Source: Chitinophaga chungangae (GTDB taxonomy: Bacteria > Bacteroidota > Bacteroidia > Chitinophagales > Chitinophagaceae). Taken from it: 64,000 bases of DNA. The notes beneath the pieces were generated by a model that saw only the letters and a program-made list of their open reading frames with translations, did not search any database and had not been told where the DNA came from. The translations under genes were made by a program, and so were the position numbers. This document shows, piece by piece, positions 56,513-64,000 of this stretch; within the stretch, counting starts at the first letter, position 1; each line of letters opens with the position of its first letter. The stretch covers positions 1,426,001-1,490,000 of the forward strand of contig NZ_JAGHKP010000001.1 of assembly GCF_017742215.1 (NCBI RefSeq), read 5' to 3'.

Positions 56513-56983
56513 ATGGCAGAAGACCTCAGCATCGTTACAGGAAACAAGGAAGAACAATACCGGTCGCTGCTCCCGCAGATCAAAGCGCTGATCGCCGGGG
56601 AGCCGGACCAGACGGCCAATCTCGCCAATATCGCCGCCGCGCTCAAAGAGCAATTCGGCTGGTTCTGGACAGGGTTTTACCTCGTAAAAGGCGACGAGCT
56701 CGTTTTAGGCCCTTTCCAGGGCCCTGTAGCCTGCACGCGCATCCGCAAGGGCAGGGGCGTTTGCGGCGCCAGCTGGCAGCAGGCCGCCACGCTGATCGTG
56801 CCTGACGTGGAAAAATTCCCCGGGCATATCGCCTGCAGCAGCCTTTCCCGTTCGGAGATCGTAGTGCCGCTGATTAGGAACGGCGAAGTATTCGGCGTGC
56901 TGGATGTAGACAGCGCTCATCTCGATGAATTTGACGAAACCGATCAAAAATACCTGGAAGAAATCGTGAGCTGGATCGAATAA
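56513..56983 (+). CDS. GAF-domain free methionine-(R)-sulfoxide reductase
   Basis: A single-GAF-domain enzyme of 156 aa that reduces free methionine-R-sulfoxide. The three functional cysteines are Cys74 (ACTRI), Cys84 (GVCG) and Cys108 (HIACSS); their spacing of 10 and 24 residues equals that of Cys84/94/118 in the E. coli enzyme. The start at 56513 (MAEDLS) follows the suf terminator; an earlier ATG at 56483 would begin inside the hairpin. Sits next to Fe-S assembly genes, so oxidative-stress repair is a shared theme. Confidence 0.92.
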   Translation: MAEDLSIVTGNKEEQYRSLLPQIKALIAGEPDQTANLANIAAALKEQFGWFWTGFYLVKGDELVLGPFQGPVACTRIRKGRGVCGASWQQAATLIVPDVEKFPGHIACSSLSRSEIVVPLIRNGEVFGVLDVDSAHLDEFDETDQKYLEEIVSWIE

Positions 56984-57002
56984 ACACTCAAAAAATCCTG
57001 CT

Positions 57003-57455
57003 ATGAAGCATCTCCTGTTCTCCCTGATCGCCGGCTGCATCAGCTTTTCCGCCGCGGCGCAAAACACTTCCTACAACAAAGCGCTGGCAGACAGCCTGGG
57101 CGCCGACCAGTACGGCATGAAAATGTACCAGCTGGTGATCCTCAAAACCGGCAGCAACAACATCGAAGACAAAGAAAAAGTGACGGAGCTTTTCCGTGGT
57201 CACATGGCCAACATCGGCAAGCTGGTGAAAGAAGGAAAGCTCATCGTGGCGGGCCCGCTCGGCAAAAACGACAAACAATACCGCGGCATTTTTATCTTTT
57301 CCGTGAAAACAACGGAAGAAGCCGAAGCCCTGCTGCAATCCGACCCGGCCATCAGCTCAAAAATGCTGGAAGCGGAAATTTATCCCTGGTATGGCTCGGC
57401 GGCACTGCCGAAATACCTGGAGTTTCATTCGCAGATCGAACAGGCGAAACCTTAA
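57003..57455 (+). CDS. Exported YCII-domain protein
   Basis: 150 aa with a signal peptide (LLFSLIAGCISFSAAAQ) and one YCII-related ferredoxin-like domain: MKMYQLVILKTGSN, HMANIGKLVKEGKLIVAGPL and GIFIFSVKTTEEAEALLQSD. YCII domains are mostly cytoplasmic, so a periplasmic form is notable. The gene follows the methionine sulfoxide reductase by 19 bp and is probably co-transcribed with it. Function unknown. Confidence 0.88.
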   Translation: MKHLLFSLIAGCISFSAAAQNTSYNKALADSLGADQYGMKMYQLVILKTGSNNIEDKEKVTELFRGHMANIGKLVKEGKLIVAGPLGKNDKQYRGIFIFSVKTTEEAEALLQSDPAISSKMLEAEIYPWYGSAALPKYLEFHSQIEQAKP

Positions 57456-57458
57456 TAC

Positions 57459-57492
57459 GGAAAGCCCGCGGCTTTATCAGCGCGGGCTTTCC
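57459..57492. terminator. Convergent terminator hairpin
   Basis: Perfect 12-bp stem GGAAAGCCCGCG / CGCGGGCTTTCC with a 10-nt loop, between the YCII gene and the convergent baeRF-like gene. No long T tract. Confidence 0.8.
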
Positions 57493-57523
57493 GGTCAACC
57501 CATTGAAGCTATGAAAATCCGGT

Positions 57524-58939
57524 CTAATATCTCATCAAAGCCGCTATCATGGCGCCATCCGGCATGTATTCCGCTTCCGTGGCGAATACCGTGGCGCCGG
57601 TCTGCAGCGCTTTCGACACCGCGGCGTTCAGCATACACGCGTCGTCATTTTGCCGTTCTTCACTGAGCATAAGTCGGTTGTTCTGCTCGTCGAACGTGCC
57701 CCACAGCAGGCAGTCTTTCCGTACGAACACGATCTCTACCCTCGCATAATAACAAGCGGGAATCACATCCTCCGGCGAGGAAGACGTGAGGCCGGTGGCG
57801 CGGTTGTTATGATAACGTTCCAGCGCCTGGTTGAACGATTGCTCGAAATGCGGCTGCATCAGCGGTCTTGCTTTTTCGAACATCGTGCCGGCGTTTTCCC
57901 TTTCGAAGTTGCCGGACAAATGTCCGTCGTGTATATGCCGGTACCGCGACCGCTGTTTGAAGATCGGGATGAGATAATCCACGCCGGCCAGCAGCAGCGG
58001 CACGTTTTCGACAGACAGCCGTTTCGCCCAAAGCGTTTCGTCCACTTCGTCCATATACATCGAAATATTTTCCTTTTCATCGGGCTTGCCCGCGCCGATG
58101 CCATGGTAGTTGGCGCCTTCGCCCGCGCCGCGGCCGCCGGTGCGGAATAATTTCTGGTCATCTTTTTCCTCAAAATGTACCACATCGTCTATGCCGTGCG
58201 GCATTTCAGGCACCGGCACTTCGTGCATGCCCCAGCCGTCTCCTTCGTAAAGCGTTGCTTTGCTTTTGCTGAGCGCCAGCAGGTAAAAACGTTCGCGGCC
58301 CTGTAAAAGACCGAGCAGCGGGCTTACATAAAAGGTTTCCTGTACGTACACCAGCGATCCCACAGGGTACGGTAGTTGCATGTACCGCGTAACGCCGGGG
58401 GCGATGAATACGGCAAGACCGTCCTGCTGCGAATGCCAGAACTGTTCGTCTTTCGCAAGATCGAAACCGCCGGCCAGCAAGGATGATATCTCATTCGCCG
58501 GCAGGCCTTTTTCCTGCAGTTCCTGTTCCACCTGTTGCAGTGCGTTTTTGAATAGTACCATATCCTGCAGTTCGTTCACTGCCACGCCGGAGCGGTGTGT
58601 GGGCATGTAAATGGAAACGGAACGCGGGGATTGATGACGGGCCAGCTGCAGCAGGTCCTCGCGGGAGAACACCTGCCCGAAAGGCTCTACGCGCGCCGCT
58701 TCCTGCGATTGCTGCAATGTGTCGGACTGTTGTTTATAGGTGATATATTCCGGTTGCTGGTCTGCCAGTGTTTCTTCCTCACCTTTGCTCACATTGCGGT
58801 TGGGATGCATTACATGCACGTTGGAAAGATCGGCGTCTGTTTCACGCAGGTCTTCCCGGAAATCCGCATTTTCTTCCCTGTTGTTACCGGAAGGTTTACC
58901 CTTGGGTGGAATAAAATTCCCGTCTCTGCTCTTTGCCAT
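57524..58939 (-). CDS. baeRF-type (bacterial archaeo-eukaryotic release factor-like) protein
   Basis: 471 aa. Residues 1-75 are polar and low-complexity, unlike the rest. After that come EDLLQLARHQSPRSVSIYMP, RERFYLLALSKSKATLYEGD and a C-terminal segment AVSKALQTGATVFATEAEYM, which resemble the tandem eRF1-like domains of the baeRF families. These are uncharacterised relatives of peptide-release factors, often linked with ribosome or stress response genes. A GGRGAGEGANYHGIGAG loop falls in the middle of the protein (about residue 270). No signal peptide. Subfamily is uncertain. No operon partners. Confidence 0.7.
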   Translation of the reverse strand: MAKSRDGNFIPPKGKPSGNNREENADFREDLRETDADLSNVHVMHPNRNVSKGEEETLADQQPEYITYKQQSDTLQQSQEAARVEPFGQVFSREDLLQLARHQSPRSVSIYMPTHRSGVAVNELQDMVLFKNALQQVEQELQEKGLPANEISSLLAGGFDLAKDEQFWHSQQDGLAVFIAPGVTRYMQLPYPVGSLVYVQETFYVSPLLGLLQGRERFYLLALSKSKATLYEGDGWGMHEVPVPEMPHGIDDVVHFEEKDDQKLFRTGGRGAGEGANYHGIGAGKPDEKENISMYMDEVDETLWAKRLSVENVPLLLAGVDYLIPIFKQRSRYRHIHDGHLSGNFERENAGTMFEKARPLMQPHFEQSFNQALERYHNNRATGLTSSSPEDVIPACYYARVEIVFVRKDCLLWGTFDEQNNRLMLSEERQNDDACMLNAAVSKALQTGATVFATEAEYMPDGAMIAALMRY

Positions 58940-59082
58940 AGTGAAAAGGTTTTACCGGAAAGAACACAAACACCGTACCCGCGGGAATAGCCGTAGATGC
59001 CAAACAACGGACGTTTATGTACGGTAGTTACTGTTGATGCGCCATTGTTTTCAAAACCGGCAGGCGGAAACATTCGAAATAA

Positions 59083-59196
59083 AAGGAAGGTATCGACGTA
59101 GGCGAAATGAATGCGAAACTGCTCGAAAAAGTGGAGGAACTTACACTATATGTCATCGAGCTGAAAAAGGAGATCGAAGCGTTGAAGAAAAAATGA
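59083..59196 (+). pseudogene. Relic of a chaperone-tailed surface/tail-fibre-like protein, C-terminus only
   Basis: After a stop at 59080-59082 the frame reads KEGIDVGEMNAKLLEKVEEL and continues TLYVIELKKEIEALKKK to TGA 59194-59196. This is the typical coiled-coil C-terminus of large Bacteroidota secreted proteins that end in an intramolecular-chaperone or peptidase-S74-like tail. Upstream, a one-base shift in the A-run near 59080 would continue the frame (ETFEIK), so the relic looks frameshifted and truncated. It stops one base before the convergent HxlR gene. Read as a decayed gene rather than an active small protein. Confidence 0.5.
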
Positions 59197-59565
59197 TCAT
59201 TTGCCGGCAGATTCCATCGTAGCGGAAGTGGTGATCACATATTCCTTGTTTTCATCGCCCCATCTTTCGATGGCGCGGATTACCGGCATTACGCTTTCAC
59301 CGATTGGAGTGAGGTAATATTCCACTTTCAGGGGCACGCTGTCTGGAAATACTTTTTTGGTAACGATGCCGAATTCCTCCAGCTCTCGCAGCTGCATATT
59401 GATCACGCGGGGAGCCGCCGCGGGAATGGCCGCGTGTATCTCCACCGGCCTGCGCACGCCTTTGTGAATGCTGTCGATGATGCAGGGTTTCCATTTCCCG
59501 CTCAGCACTTTCATCGTGATGTTGATGCCGCAGTCCAGGTCTTCCGGGATTTTACGTTCGTACAT
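59197..59565 (-). CDS. HxlR family transcriptional regulator
   Basis: 122-aa winged-helix regulator of the HxlR (DUF24) type: Cys12 in DLDCGINITM, MKVLSGKWKPCIIDSIHKG, then the recognition helix region RVINMQLRELEEFGIVTKKV and wing VEYYLTPIGESV. HxlR proteins often sense electrophiles or oxidants through the N-terminal Cys. The gene is divergent from an NAD(P)-dependent reductase; two tandem palindromes lie between them and are the probable operators. Confidence 0.94.
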   Translation of the reverse strand: MYERKIPEDLDCGINITMKVLSGKWKPCIIDSIHKGVRRPVEIHAAIPAAAPRVINMQLRELEEFGIVTKKVFPDSVPLKVEYYLTPIGESVMPVIRAIERWGDENKEYVITTSATMESAGK

Positions 59566-59611
59566 TTTTCATTTTTTTAACAACACAATGTTATCGAAAT
59601 ATCGGCGCATG

Positions 59612-59646
59612 GGGAATAAATTTTCCCTGTGGGAATAATTCTTCCC
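59612..59646. promoter_or_regulatory. Tandem palindromic operators, probable HxlR sites
   Basis: Two 16-bp palindromes, GGGAATAAATTTTCCC at 59612-59627 and GGGAATAATTCTTCCC at 59631-59646, start 19 bp apart (3-bp gap). Arms GGGAA/TTCCC are conserved. They lie in the 135-bp divergent region between hxlR and the reductase gene. Confidence 0.65.
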
Positions 59647-59700
59647 TTATTTTCTGAGCGGCCCGCGCTTCGGAAGTTTGCAGTAACAAAAACAAAAATC

Positions 59701-60579
59701 ATGTCAACAAAAGGAAAAGTTACTGTGATCGGTTTGGGCGCAATGGGCGTTACCCTCGCCAAACTGCTGCTGCGGGCCGGGTATGCCGTTACCGTGTGGA
59801 ACCGCAGCGCCGATAAAGCCAAAGAGCTCGTGGAAGCCGGCGTTGTGCTGGCCCAAAGCCCCGCCGCAGCCGTCGCCTCCAGCCCCGTGACGGTTGTGAT
59901 CGTGTACGATCACAAAGCCACCAAAGCCATTCTCGAAACGCCCGAAGTGGAAGCCGTGCTGGAAGGCCGCACGCTGCTGCAACTTACTACCGTCAGTCCC
60001 GCCGAAGCCCGCAGTTCGCTGGAATGGGCAACCTCCAACGGCGCAGGCTACGTGAACGGCGCCATACAGGCCGCCCCGGGCCAGATGGGCCGCCCCGATA
60101 CGCCGATCCTCGTATCCGGGAACAAGGATCTGCTGCAACAACTGGAGGGTATTCTGCAAACATTCGGCGGCGGCGTTACCAACCTCGGTGAAAATATCGC
60201 GGCGGCGCCTACGGTAGATCTTGCCACGCTGTCGTACATCTACGGCTCGTCCATCGGGTTTTTCCACGGCGCAAGGGTGATGGAAGCGGAAGGCCTGCCG
60301 GTGAACGAATTCGGCAATATCGTGGCGGGCATTACGCCCACGTTCGGCGAGTTCCTGCAATACCAGGGCAACAAAATTCACGGAAACGACTATACGATCG
60401 GGGAAAGCCCGCTGCGCATTTCCGTGGAAGCCACTGCGAGAATACAGCAGGCTGCAGAAGAAGCGGGCATCAACACAGAATTTCCCGTGCTGGCGGCTTC
60501 CCTGCTTAAACGGGCGGACGCCGCCGGGTACGGCAACGAAGAAGTGGCCGCGGTGATAAAAGTTTTGCGCGCCGGTTAA
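59701..60579 (+). CDS. NAD(P)-dependent beta-hydroxyacid dehydrogenase/imine-reductase-like oxidoreductase
   Basis: 292 aa. The start at 59701 begins the Rossmann motif (VTVIGLGAMGVTLAKLLL) at residue 6; the 59629 extension would cover the operators. N-terminal NAD(P)-binding domain with VTVWNRSADKAKELV and TTVSPAEARSSLEWA; the C-terminal all-helical dimerisation domain has the look of imine reductases/reductive aminases within the 3-hydroxyisobutyrate dehydrogenase superfamily. Likely regulated by the adjacent HxlR protein. Substrate unknown. A terminator follows. Confidence 0.88.
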   Translation: MSTKGKVTVIGLGAMGVTLAKLLLRAGYAVTVWNRSADKAKELVEAGVVLAQSPAAAVASSPVTVVIVYDHKATKAILETPEVEAVLEGRTLLQLTTVSPAEARSSLEWATSNGAGYVNGAIQAAPGQMGRPDTPILVSGNKDLLQQLEGILQTFGGGVTNLGENIAAAPTVDLATLSYIYGSSIGFFHGARVMEAEGLPVNEFGNIVAGITPTFGEFLQYQGNKIHGNDYTIGESPLRISVEATARIQQAAEEAGINTEFPVLAASLLKRADAAGYGNEEVAAVIKVLRAG

Positions 60580-60600
60580 CATACACAAAAATAATTAATA

Positions 60601-60627
60601 GGGCGGTATTTGCGTACCGCCCTTTTT
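60601..60627 (+). terminator. Terminator of the reductase gene
   Basis: Perfect 8-bp stem GGGCGGTA / TACCGCCC, 6-nt loop and five T. Confidence 0.88.
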
Positions 60628-60683
60628 ATGCTTCCGCCTTTAACAAAAAATGCGTATTTTCCTCTACACCAAAATCAGCCCCC

Positions 60684-61619
60684 ATGAGCTTAACCCGACG
60701 TTCCTTCATGAAAAACAGCCTGGGCGGCGCAGCCTTGCTGGGCCTGCCTTCCGCCGCGGTACAAGCCGCCGCGCCGCCTCCCGCGCCCGAAAAACCGTTT
60801 AAACTGGCCGTTTCCAGCTATTCCTACTGGCATTTCAGAACGCCGAAAGTGCCCATCGAAAAAGTGATCGACGAAGCCGCGAGGCTGAGCGTGGAAGGAG
60901 TGGACGTGCTGCACAGGCAGATGGAGAACGAAGACAATGCCTACCTGCAAAAACTGAAACGCCATGCTTTCCTGAACAGCGTAGACCTGGTGAGCCTTTC
61001 CATTCACCAGGACTTCGTGTCCCCCGACGCGGCCGAGCGCCAGAAAGATATCGATCATACCATCAAATGCATCGAATTGGCCTATAAAATGGGCATTCCG
61101 GCCATCCGGCTCAACTCCGGCCGCTGGGGCACCATCCGCTCGTTCGACGATCTCATGAAAGCCCGCGGGGTGGAGCAACCCATTCCCGGGTACACGGAAG
61201 ACGATGCCTTTAAATGGTGCATCGACAGCATTGAAAAATGCCTGCCCAAAGCCGCGGAATGCGGCGTGCTGCTGGCGCTGGAAAACCACTGGGGACTTAC
61301 CAGCACGCCCGAAGGACTGCTGCGCATCAAAAAAGCGATAGACGATCCCTGGCTGGGCGTGTTGATGGATACGGGCAACTTCCTCGAAAACCCTTACGAC
61401 AAACTGGAACAGGTGGCGCCCCACGCGAGTTTCGTGCAGGCCAAAACCTACTACGGCGGTGGCGAATGGTATACCCTCGACCTCGATTATCCGCGCATCA
61501 TCCAGATCCTCCGCAAAACGAATTACAAAGGATATATCGCCATCGAATTTGAAGGCAAGGAAGCCGCAGAAAGCGGCGTGCAGAAAAGCGTGGAAATGCT
61601 CCGCAAAGCGATGGGTTAA
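60684..61619 (+). CDS. Tat-exported xylose-isomerase-like TIM-barrel (sugar phosphate isomerase/epimerase family)
   Basis: 311 aa with a twin-arginine signal (TRRSFMKNSLGGAALLGLPS) and an AP-endonuclease-2/xylose-isomerase-like barrel: VIDEAARLSVEGVDVL, IPAIRLNSGRW, LLALENHWGLTSTPEGLL (metal-site Glu and His), GVLMDTGNF and GYIAIEFEGKE. Periplasmic members of this superfamily are often found with GMC dehydrogenases and ThuA proteins in 3-keto-sugar metabolism; neither is adjacent here, though two GMC genes lie elsewhere in the window. Its stop overlaps the convergent oxidoreductase stop by 4 bp. Confidence 0.9.
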   Translation: MSLTRRSFMKNSLGGAALLGLPSAAVQAAAPPPAPEKPFKLAVSSYSYWHFRTPKVPIEKVIDEAARLSVEGVDVLHRQMENEDNAYLQKLKRHAFLNSVDLVSLSIHQDFVSPDAAERQKDIDHTIKCIELAYKMGIPAIRLNSGRWGTIRSFDDLMKARGVEQPIPGYTEDDAFKWCIDSIEKCLPKAAECGVLLALENHWGLTSTPEGLLRIKKAIDDPWLGVLMDTGNFLENPYDKLEQVAPHASFVQAKTYYGGGEWYTLDLDYPRIIQILRKTNYKGYIAIEFEGKEAAESGVQKSVEMLRKAMG

Positions 61620-62194
61620 CAAGCCGAATACGCCGCTTCCACGTCCCTGGCCCAAACGGCGAGCACTTCGGCGGTAGCCCTGTCTGCCCGGTCGAAAAAT
61701 AGATGCTGCTTTACATCGAAACCGCAATAGCGGTAAATGCCCGCGTCTGAGGTGAGCCGCAATGCATTGTCCATGCCGCTTGCGCGGTATTCTTCATGAC
61801 TTTTGCCATGCGTGTTGAAAATGTAAGCGGCCTTACCTCTGAGCAATCCCTGCTGCACGCCTTGATCGTAACGGTAAGCAAAACCGTAGGTCATCACCCG
61901 GTCGACATACCCTTTCATAATGGCGGGCATGCCGGTCCACCATACAGGATAAATAAACGTGACGGCATCCGCCCGGCGGATATATTCCTGTTCCCTGACG
62001 ATATTTTCTTCATTTTCCCCTTTCATCTGCCCCTGCATATCCTGCAGCGAAAGCACGGGATCGAAGCCGATGGCGTACAGGTCGCGTATTTCCACTTCGT
62101 GCCCGGCGCGGCGGATGGCGGCAGCGGCGGTTTCTTTCAGGTGATGGTTGGCGCTCGATGTATTGGGATGCGCGTAAACGATGAGATGTTTCAT
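61616..62194 (-). CDS. NAD(P)H quinone oxidoreductase, flavodoxin-like
   Basis: 192-aa flavodoxin-fold protein. The ATG at 62194 starts MKHLIVYAHPNTSSANHHLK, the FMN-phosphate loop of the NQO1/modulator-of-drug-activity family. Later YIRRADAVTFIYPVWWTGMP and GYVDRVMTYGFAYRYDQGV are diagnostic. Reduces quinones or similar electrophiles with NAD(P)H. The 62218 start adds an unsupported leader. The AraC regulator immediately upstream on the same strand may control it. Confidence 0.92.
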   Translation of the reverse strand: MKHLIVYAHPNTSSANHHLKETAAAAIRRAGHEVEIRDLYAIGFDPVLSLQDMQGQMKGENEENIVREQEYIRRADAVTFIYPVWWTGMPAIMKGYVDRVMTYGFAYRYDQGVQQGLLRGKAAYIFNTHGKSHEEYRASGMDNALRLTSDAGIYRYCGFDVKQHLFFDRADRATAEVLAVWARDVEAAYSAC

Positions 62195-62264
62195 GGTCGT
62201 AGTTTTACTGTACTGCAAAACTAGACCGGGGCGGGCGCCTGGTATTGTAAGAAAACGAAATGGC

Positions 62265-63071
62265 TCAGCCTCCCGCCAGGCATATTTCTTCCCGCAGCCG
62301 GAGGTATTCGGTGGGGGAAATGCCGAGGTAATGATTAAAGTCGCGGATCAGGTGGCTCTGGTCGTAAAACCCGCATTGGTCGATCACTTCAAACCAATCG
62401 GGCGTGCCCCTGTTGTTGAGCAGCTCCACGGCGCGCAGAAAACGGCGGTGGCGGTGGCATTCTTTGGCGCTGAAGCCGAGATATTTCTGGTAATTGAGCT
62501 GTACGTTCCTTTCGGATTGACCGGTTTCGCCGGCCGTCGCCTTCACGGGGCTCAGCGGCGAATCCTGGTTGCGGATGATGGTTTCGGCCGCGTTTTCCCT
62601 TTCGGTGAGATAACCGGCCGTCATATCGAGGATCATTTCCACGCGTTTGGCATTGTCCGGCTCGTTGGCGAGCGCATTCCGGAGCGTGGAAAAACAATGG
62701 CCCTGTACCAGTTCGCCCGGGTTTTTAAGATATTGGCTGCGGCCTTTCAGGCTTTGCCCGAAAAGCCGGTAAAACGCATCGAGCATAAAATTGGCCACCA
62801 ATATCTGGTTGCCCGGCGGCAACGTATATTCGAGCGCGGTCTTTAACGGGCCGATAGCCATGCTGGCAGCAATCTCCACGTCGCCGTCCGGCAAATGCAC
62901 GATGGCGGGCGGGCCGAAACTGAACACGAGGATGGTCTGGAAGGAAGGCACCAGCGTTTTCCGCACCGGCGCATCCCCGTTGTTGGCGGCGAAATAAAAA
63001 GGGGAAAACACCTCCTCCCAGTTGGCCGGTACGGGTATTCTCCCTTCTGAATATTTTTCCTGTGGTTCCAT
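62265..63071 (-). CDS. AraC family transcriptional regulator, DUF6597-type sensor
   Basis: 268 aa. N-terminal beta-rich sensor of the DUF6597 type (LVPSFQTILVFSFGPPAIVH; AIGPLKTALEYTLPPG) and C-terminal AraC DNA-binding domain (SERNVQLNYQKYLGFSAKEC; DQCGFYDQSHLIRDFNHYLG). The start at 63071 is preferred over 63101, which would overlap the intergenic gap to the next AraC gene. Same strand and 70 bp upstream of the quinone oxidoreductase gene; likely its activator or repressor. Confidence 0.88.
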   Translation of the reverse strand: MEPQEKYSEGRIPVPANWEEVFSPFYFAANNGDAPVRKTLVPSFQTILVFSFGPPAIVHLPDGDVEIAASMAIGPLKTALEYTLPPGNQILVANFMLDAFYRLFGQSLKGRSQYLKNPGELVQGHCFSTLRNALANEPDNAKRVEMILDMTAGYLTERENAAETIIRNQDSPLSPVKATAGETGQSERNVQLNYQKYLGFSAKECHRHRRFLRAVELLNNRGTPDWFEVIDQCGFYDQSHLIRDFNHYLGISPTEYLRLREEICLAGG

Positions 63072-63102
63072 ACAGGGTATAAAAGTACATAATCTGCGCA
63101 TA

Positions 63103-63984
63103 TCAGGGATGATAACCCGCGTCCGCGTATTTTTTCCGGTAAGCCAGCGGGCTGTAGGCAGTTACGCTCTTGAACTGCCGGTTGAAGTTGGAAAGCGTCT
63201 GGAATCCGCTCTCATAGCATATCTGCGCGATATCCAGGTTTTGCTCCAGCAGCAGTTTGCAGCTGTGCCCTATCCGGATCTCCGACAAAAAATCGGAGAA
63301 CGTTTTATTGGCATGCGTTTTAAAATAACGGCTGAAAGACGAGGGCGTCATATTCGCAATGGCGGCCACTTCCTCGAGGGTGATCTTTTCGCGGAAGTTT
63401 TTCATCGCGTAAGCATGCACCTTGTTCATCCGTTCCGTGTCGGACGCTTTCAGCAGGTTGGTATAGTCTGCGCTGCTGAGCAGTTTGTATTCGGAAGAAG
63501 CGGCAAGGAAACTCAGCAGGTGCAGCAATGCCAGCACCCCGTCGAAATCCTTTGCTTTCACCAGTTCTTCCATGAGCTTCGCGGCTTTTTCCTGCGTTTT
63601 ACCGATAAAACGGATGCCCTGCCGCGAACGGCCGAAAAGCTGCCGCAGCCGGTACGCCTCTTTTTTTTGCAGGAACCCGTGGCCGAGGAAGTCTTCATGG
63701 AAATACACCACGATCCCTTCCGTCCACACTGCTTTATTCCCTTCAAAATACTCATGTCCGCTTTGCCAGAGATGGGGCAGGTTAGGGCCAGTGAACACGA
63801 GGTCGCCGGGCGTGAACGGCGTTACGTGATCGCCGATGAAACGCGTGCCCGTACCGCGCAACACGATGAACAGCTGGTATTCCGAATGAAAATGCCAGTT
63901 GGGGTCGAAGTGCGGGGCTTTGAGGAATTTCACCTCAAAAGCCCTATCGGGCGAGATGCGCGATTTTTGCAGCGGCGCTTTCAT
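63103..63984 (-). CDS. AraC family transcriptional regulator with cupin sensor
   Basis: 293 aa. Cupin domain (WHFHSEYQLFIVLRGTGTRF; FTGPNLPHLWQSGHEY) and AraC helix-turn-helix pair (SSFSRYFKTHANKTFSDFLS; CYESGFQTLSNFNRQFKSVT). The ATG at 63984 is used; the TTG at 63993 directly follows an in-frame stop. Same architecture as the two regulators in the glycan region but more distant from them. Its target would lie right of the window or in the downstream genes; unknown. Confidence 0.92.
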   Translation of the reverse strand: MKAPLQKSRISPDRAFEVKFLKAPHFDPNWHFHSEYQLFIVLRGTGTRFIGDHVTPFTPGDLVFTGPNLPHLWQSGHEYFEGNKAVWTEGIVVYFHEDFLGHGFLQKKEAYRLRQLFGRSRQGIRFIGKTQEKAAKLMEELVKAKDFDGVLALLHLLSFLAASSEYKLLSSADYTNLLKASDTERMNKVHAYAMKNFREKITLEEVAAIANMTPSSFSRYFKTHANKTFSDFLSEIRIGHSCKLLLEQNLDIAQICYESGFQTLSNFNRQFKSVTAYSPLAYRKKYADAGYHP

Positions 63985-64000
63985 AATTCCCAATCATTTA

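Noticed and set aside
59034..59222. 62-codon plus-strand frame
   Set aside because: Out of frame with the recognisable coiled-coil relic at 59083-59196 and overlaps the HxlR gene.

Overview
The window looks like a chromosomal stretch of a GC-rich Bacteroidota, most likely a Chitinophaga-type member of the Chitinophagaceae. The reasons are the SusC/SusD pairs, the TAnnTTTG-type promoters, the near absence of Shine-Dalgarno sites, SufR/SufBCDSE in the Bacteroidota order, and a stand-alone class I terpene synthase of a kind known from Chitinophaga. By eye the GC content is in the mid to upper fifties, with AT-richer islets at about 41.0-41.5, 44.5-44.8, 45.6-46.5 and 49.5-49.9 kb. The genus is inference; no 16S gene is present.

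1-34.6 kb is a large glycan-utilisation region. It has four SusD lipoproteins and three SusC porins: the tail of one SusC/SusD pair whose SusC lies left of the window, then pairs at 1.7-6.6, 10.1-15.2 and 15.3-19.8 kb. With them come a GH29 fucosidase, a DUF5060 clan GH-A hydrolase, a DUF1735 surface lipoprotein, a GH130 phosphorylase, a CE1-type esterase and a GH30 enzyme. A divergent GMC oxidoreductase / ThuA / carboxylesterase operon follows. Last is a GH26 beta-mannanase / GPH symporter / cellobiose 2-epimerase operon. GH26, epimerase and GH130 together form the known Bacteroides mannan route: mannan to mannobiose, epimerised to mannosyl-glucose, then phosphorolysed to mannose 1-phosphate and glucose. 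Two paralogous AraC regulators (21.6 and 29.9 kb) sit beside these blocks and share an upstream 10-mer.

34.6-50 kb is mixed housekeeping and accessory DNA. It holds an SRPBCC protein, a single-domain response regulator, a FtsX/MacB-type permease, catalase-peroxidase KatG, and a small lipoprotein-like gene with an in-frame stop. A terpene synthase, a hybrid histidine kinase, a GyrI-like protein, an alpha/beta hydrolase and a VOC protein follow. The stretch closes with a GMC oxidoreductase plus its gluconate-2-dehydrogenase-subunit-3-type partner. A 35-codon integrase N-terminus lies between this last pair and a tRNA-Lys(CTT), which suggests an old integration scar.

50-57.5 kb is the iron-sulphur assembly locus: a SufR-like regulator divergent from sufBCDSE and a SufT/DUF59 gene, followed after a terminator by a free methionine-R-sulfoxide reductase and an exported YCII protein. 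57.5-64 kb holds a baeRF-type protein and a relic of a chaperone-tailed surface protein. An HxlR regulator faces an NAD(P)-dependent reductase across two tandem palindromic operators. After these come a Tat-exported sugar isomerase-like protein, an NAD(P)H quinone oxidoreductase and two AraC regulators.

The long antisense reading frames across the GC-rich genes are shadows and are not annotated. No CRISPR array, complete insertion sequence or rRNA was seen.
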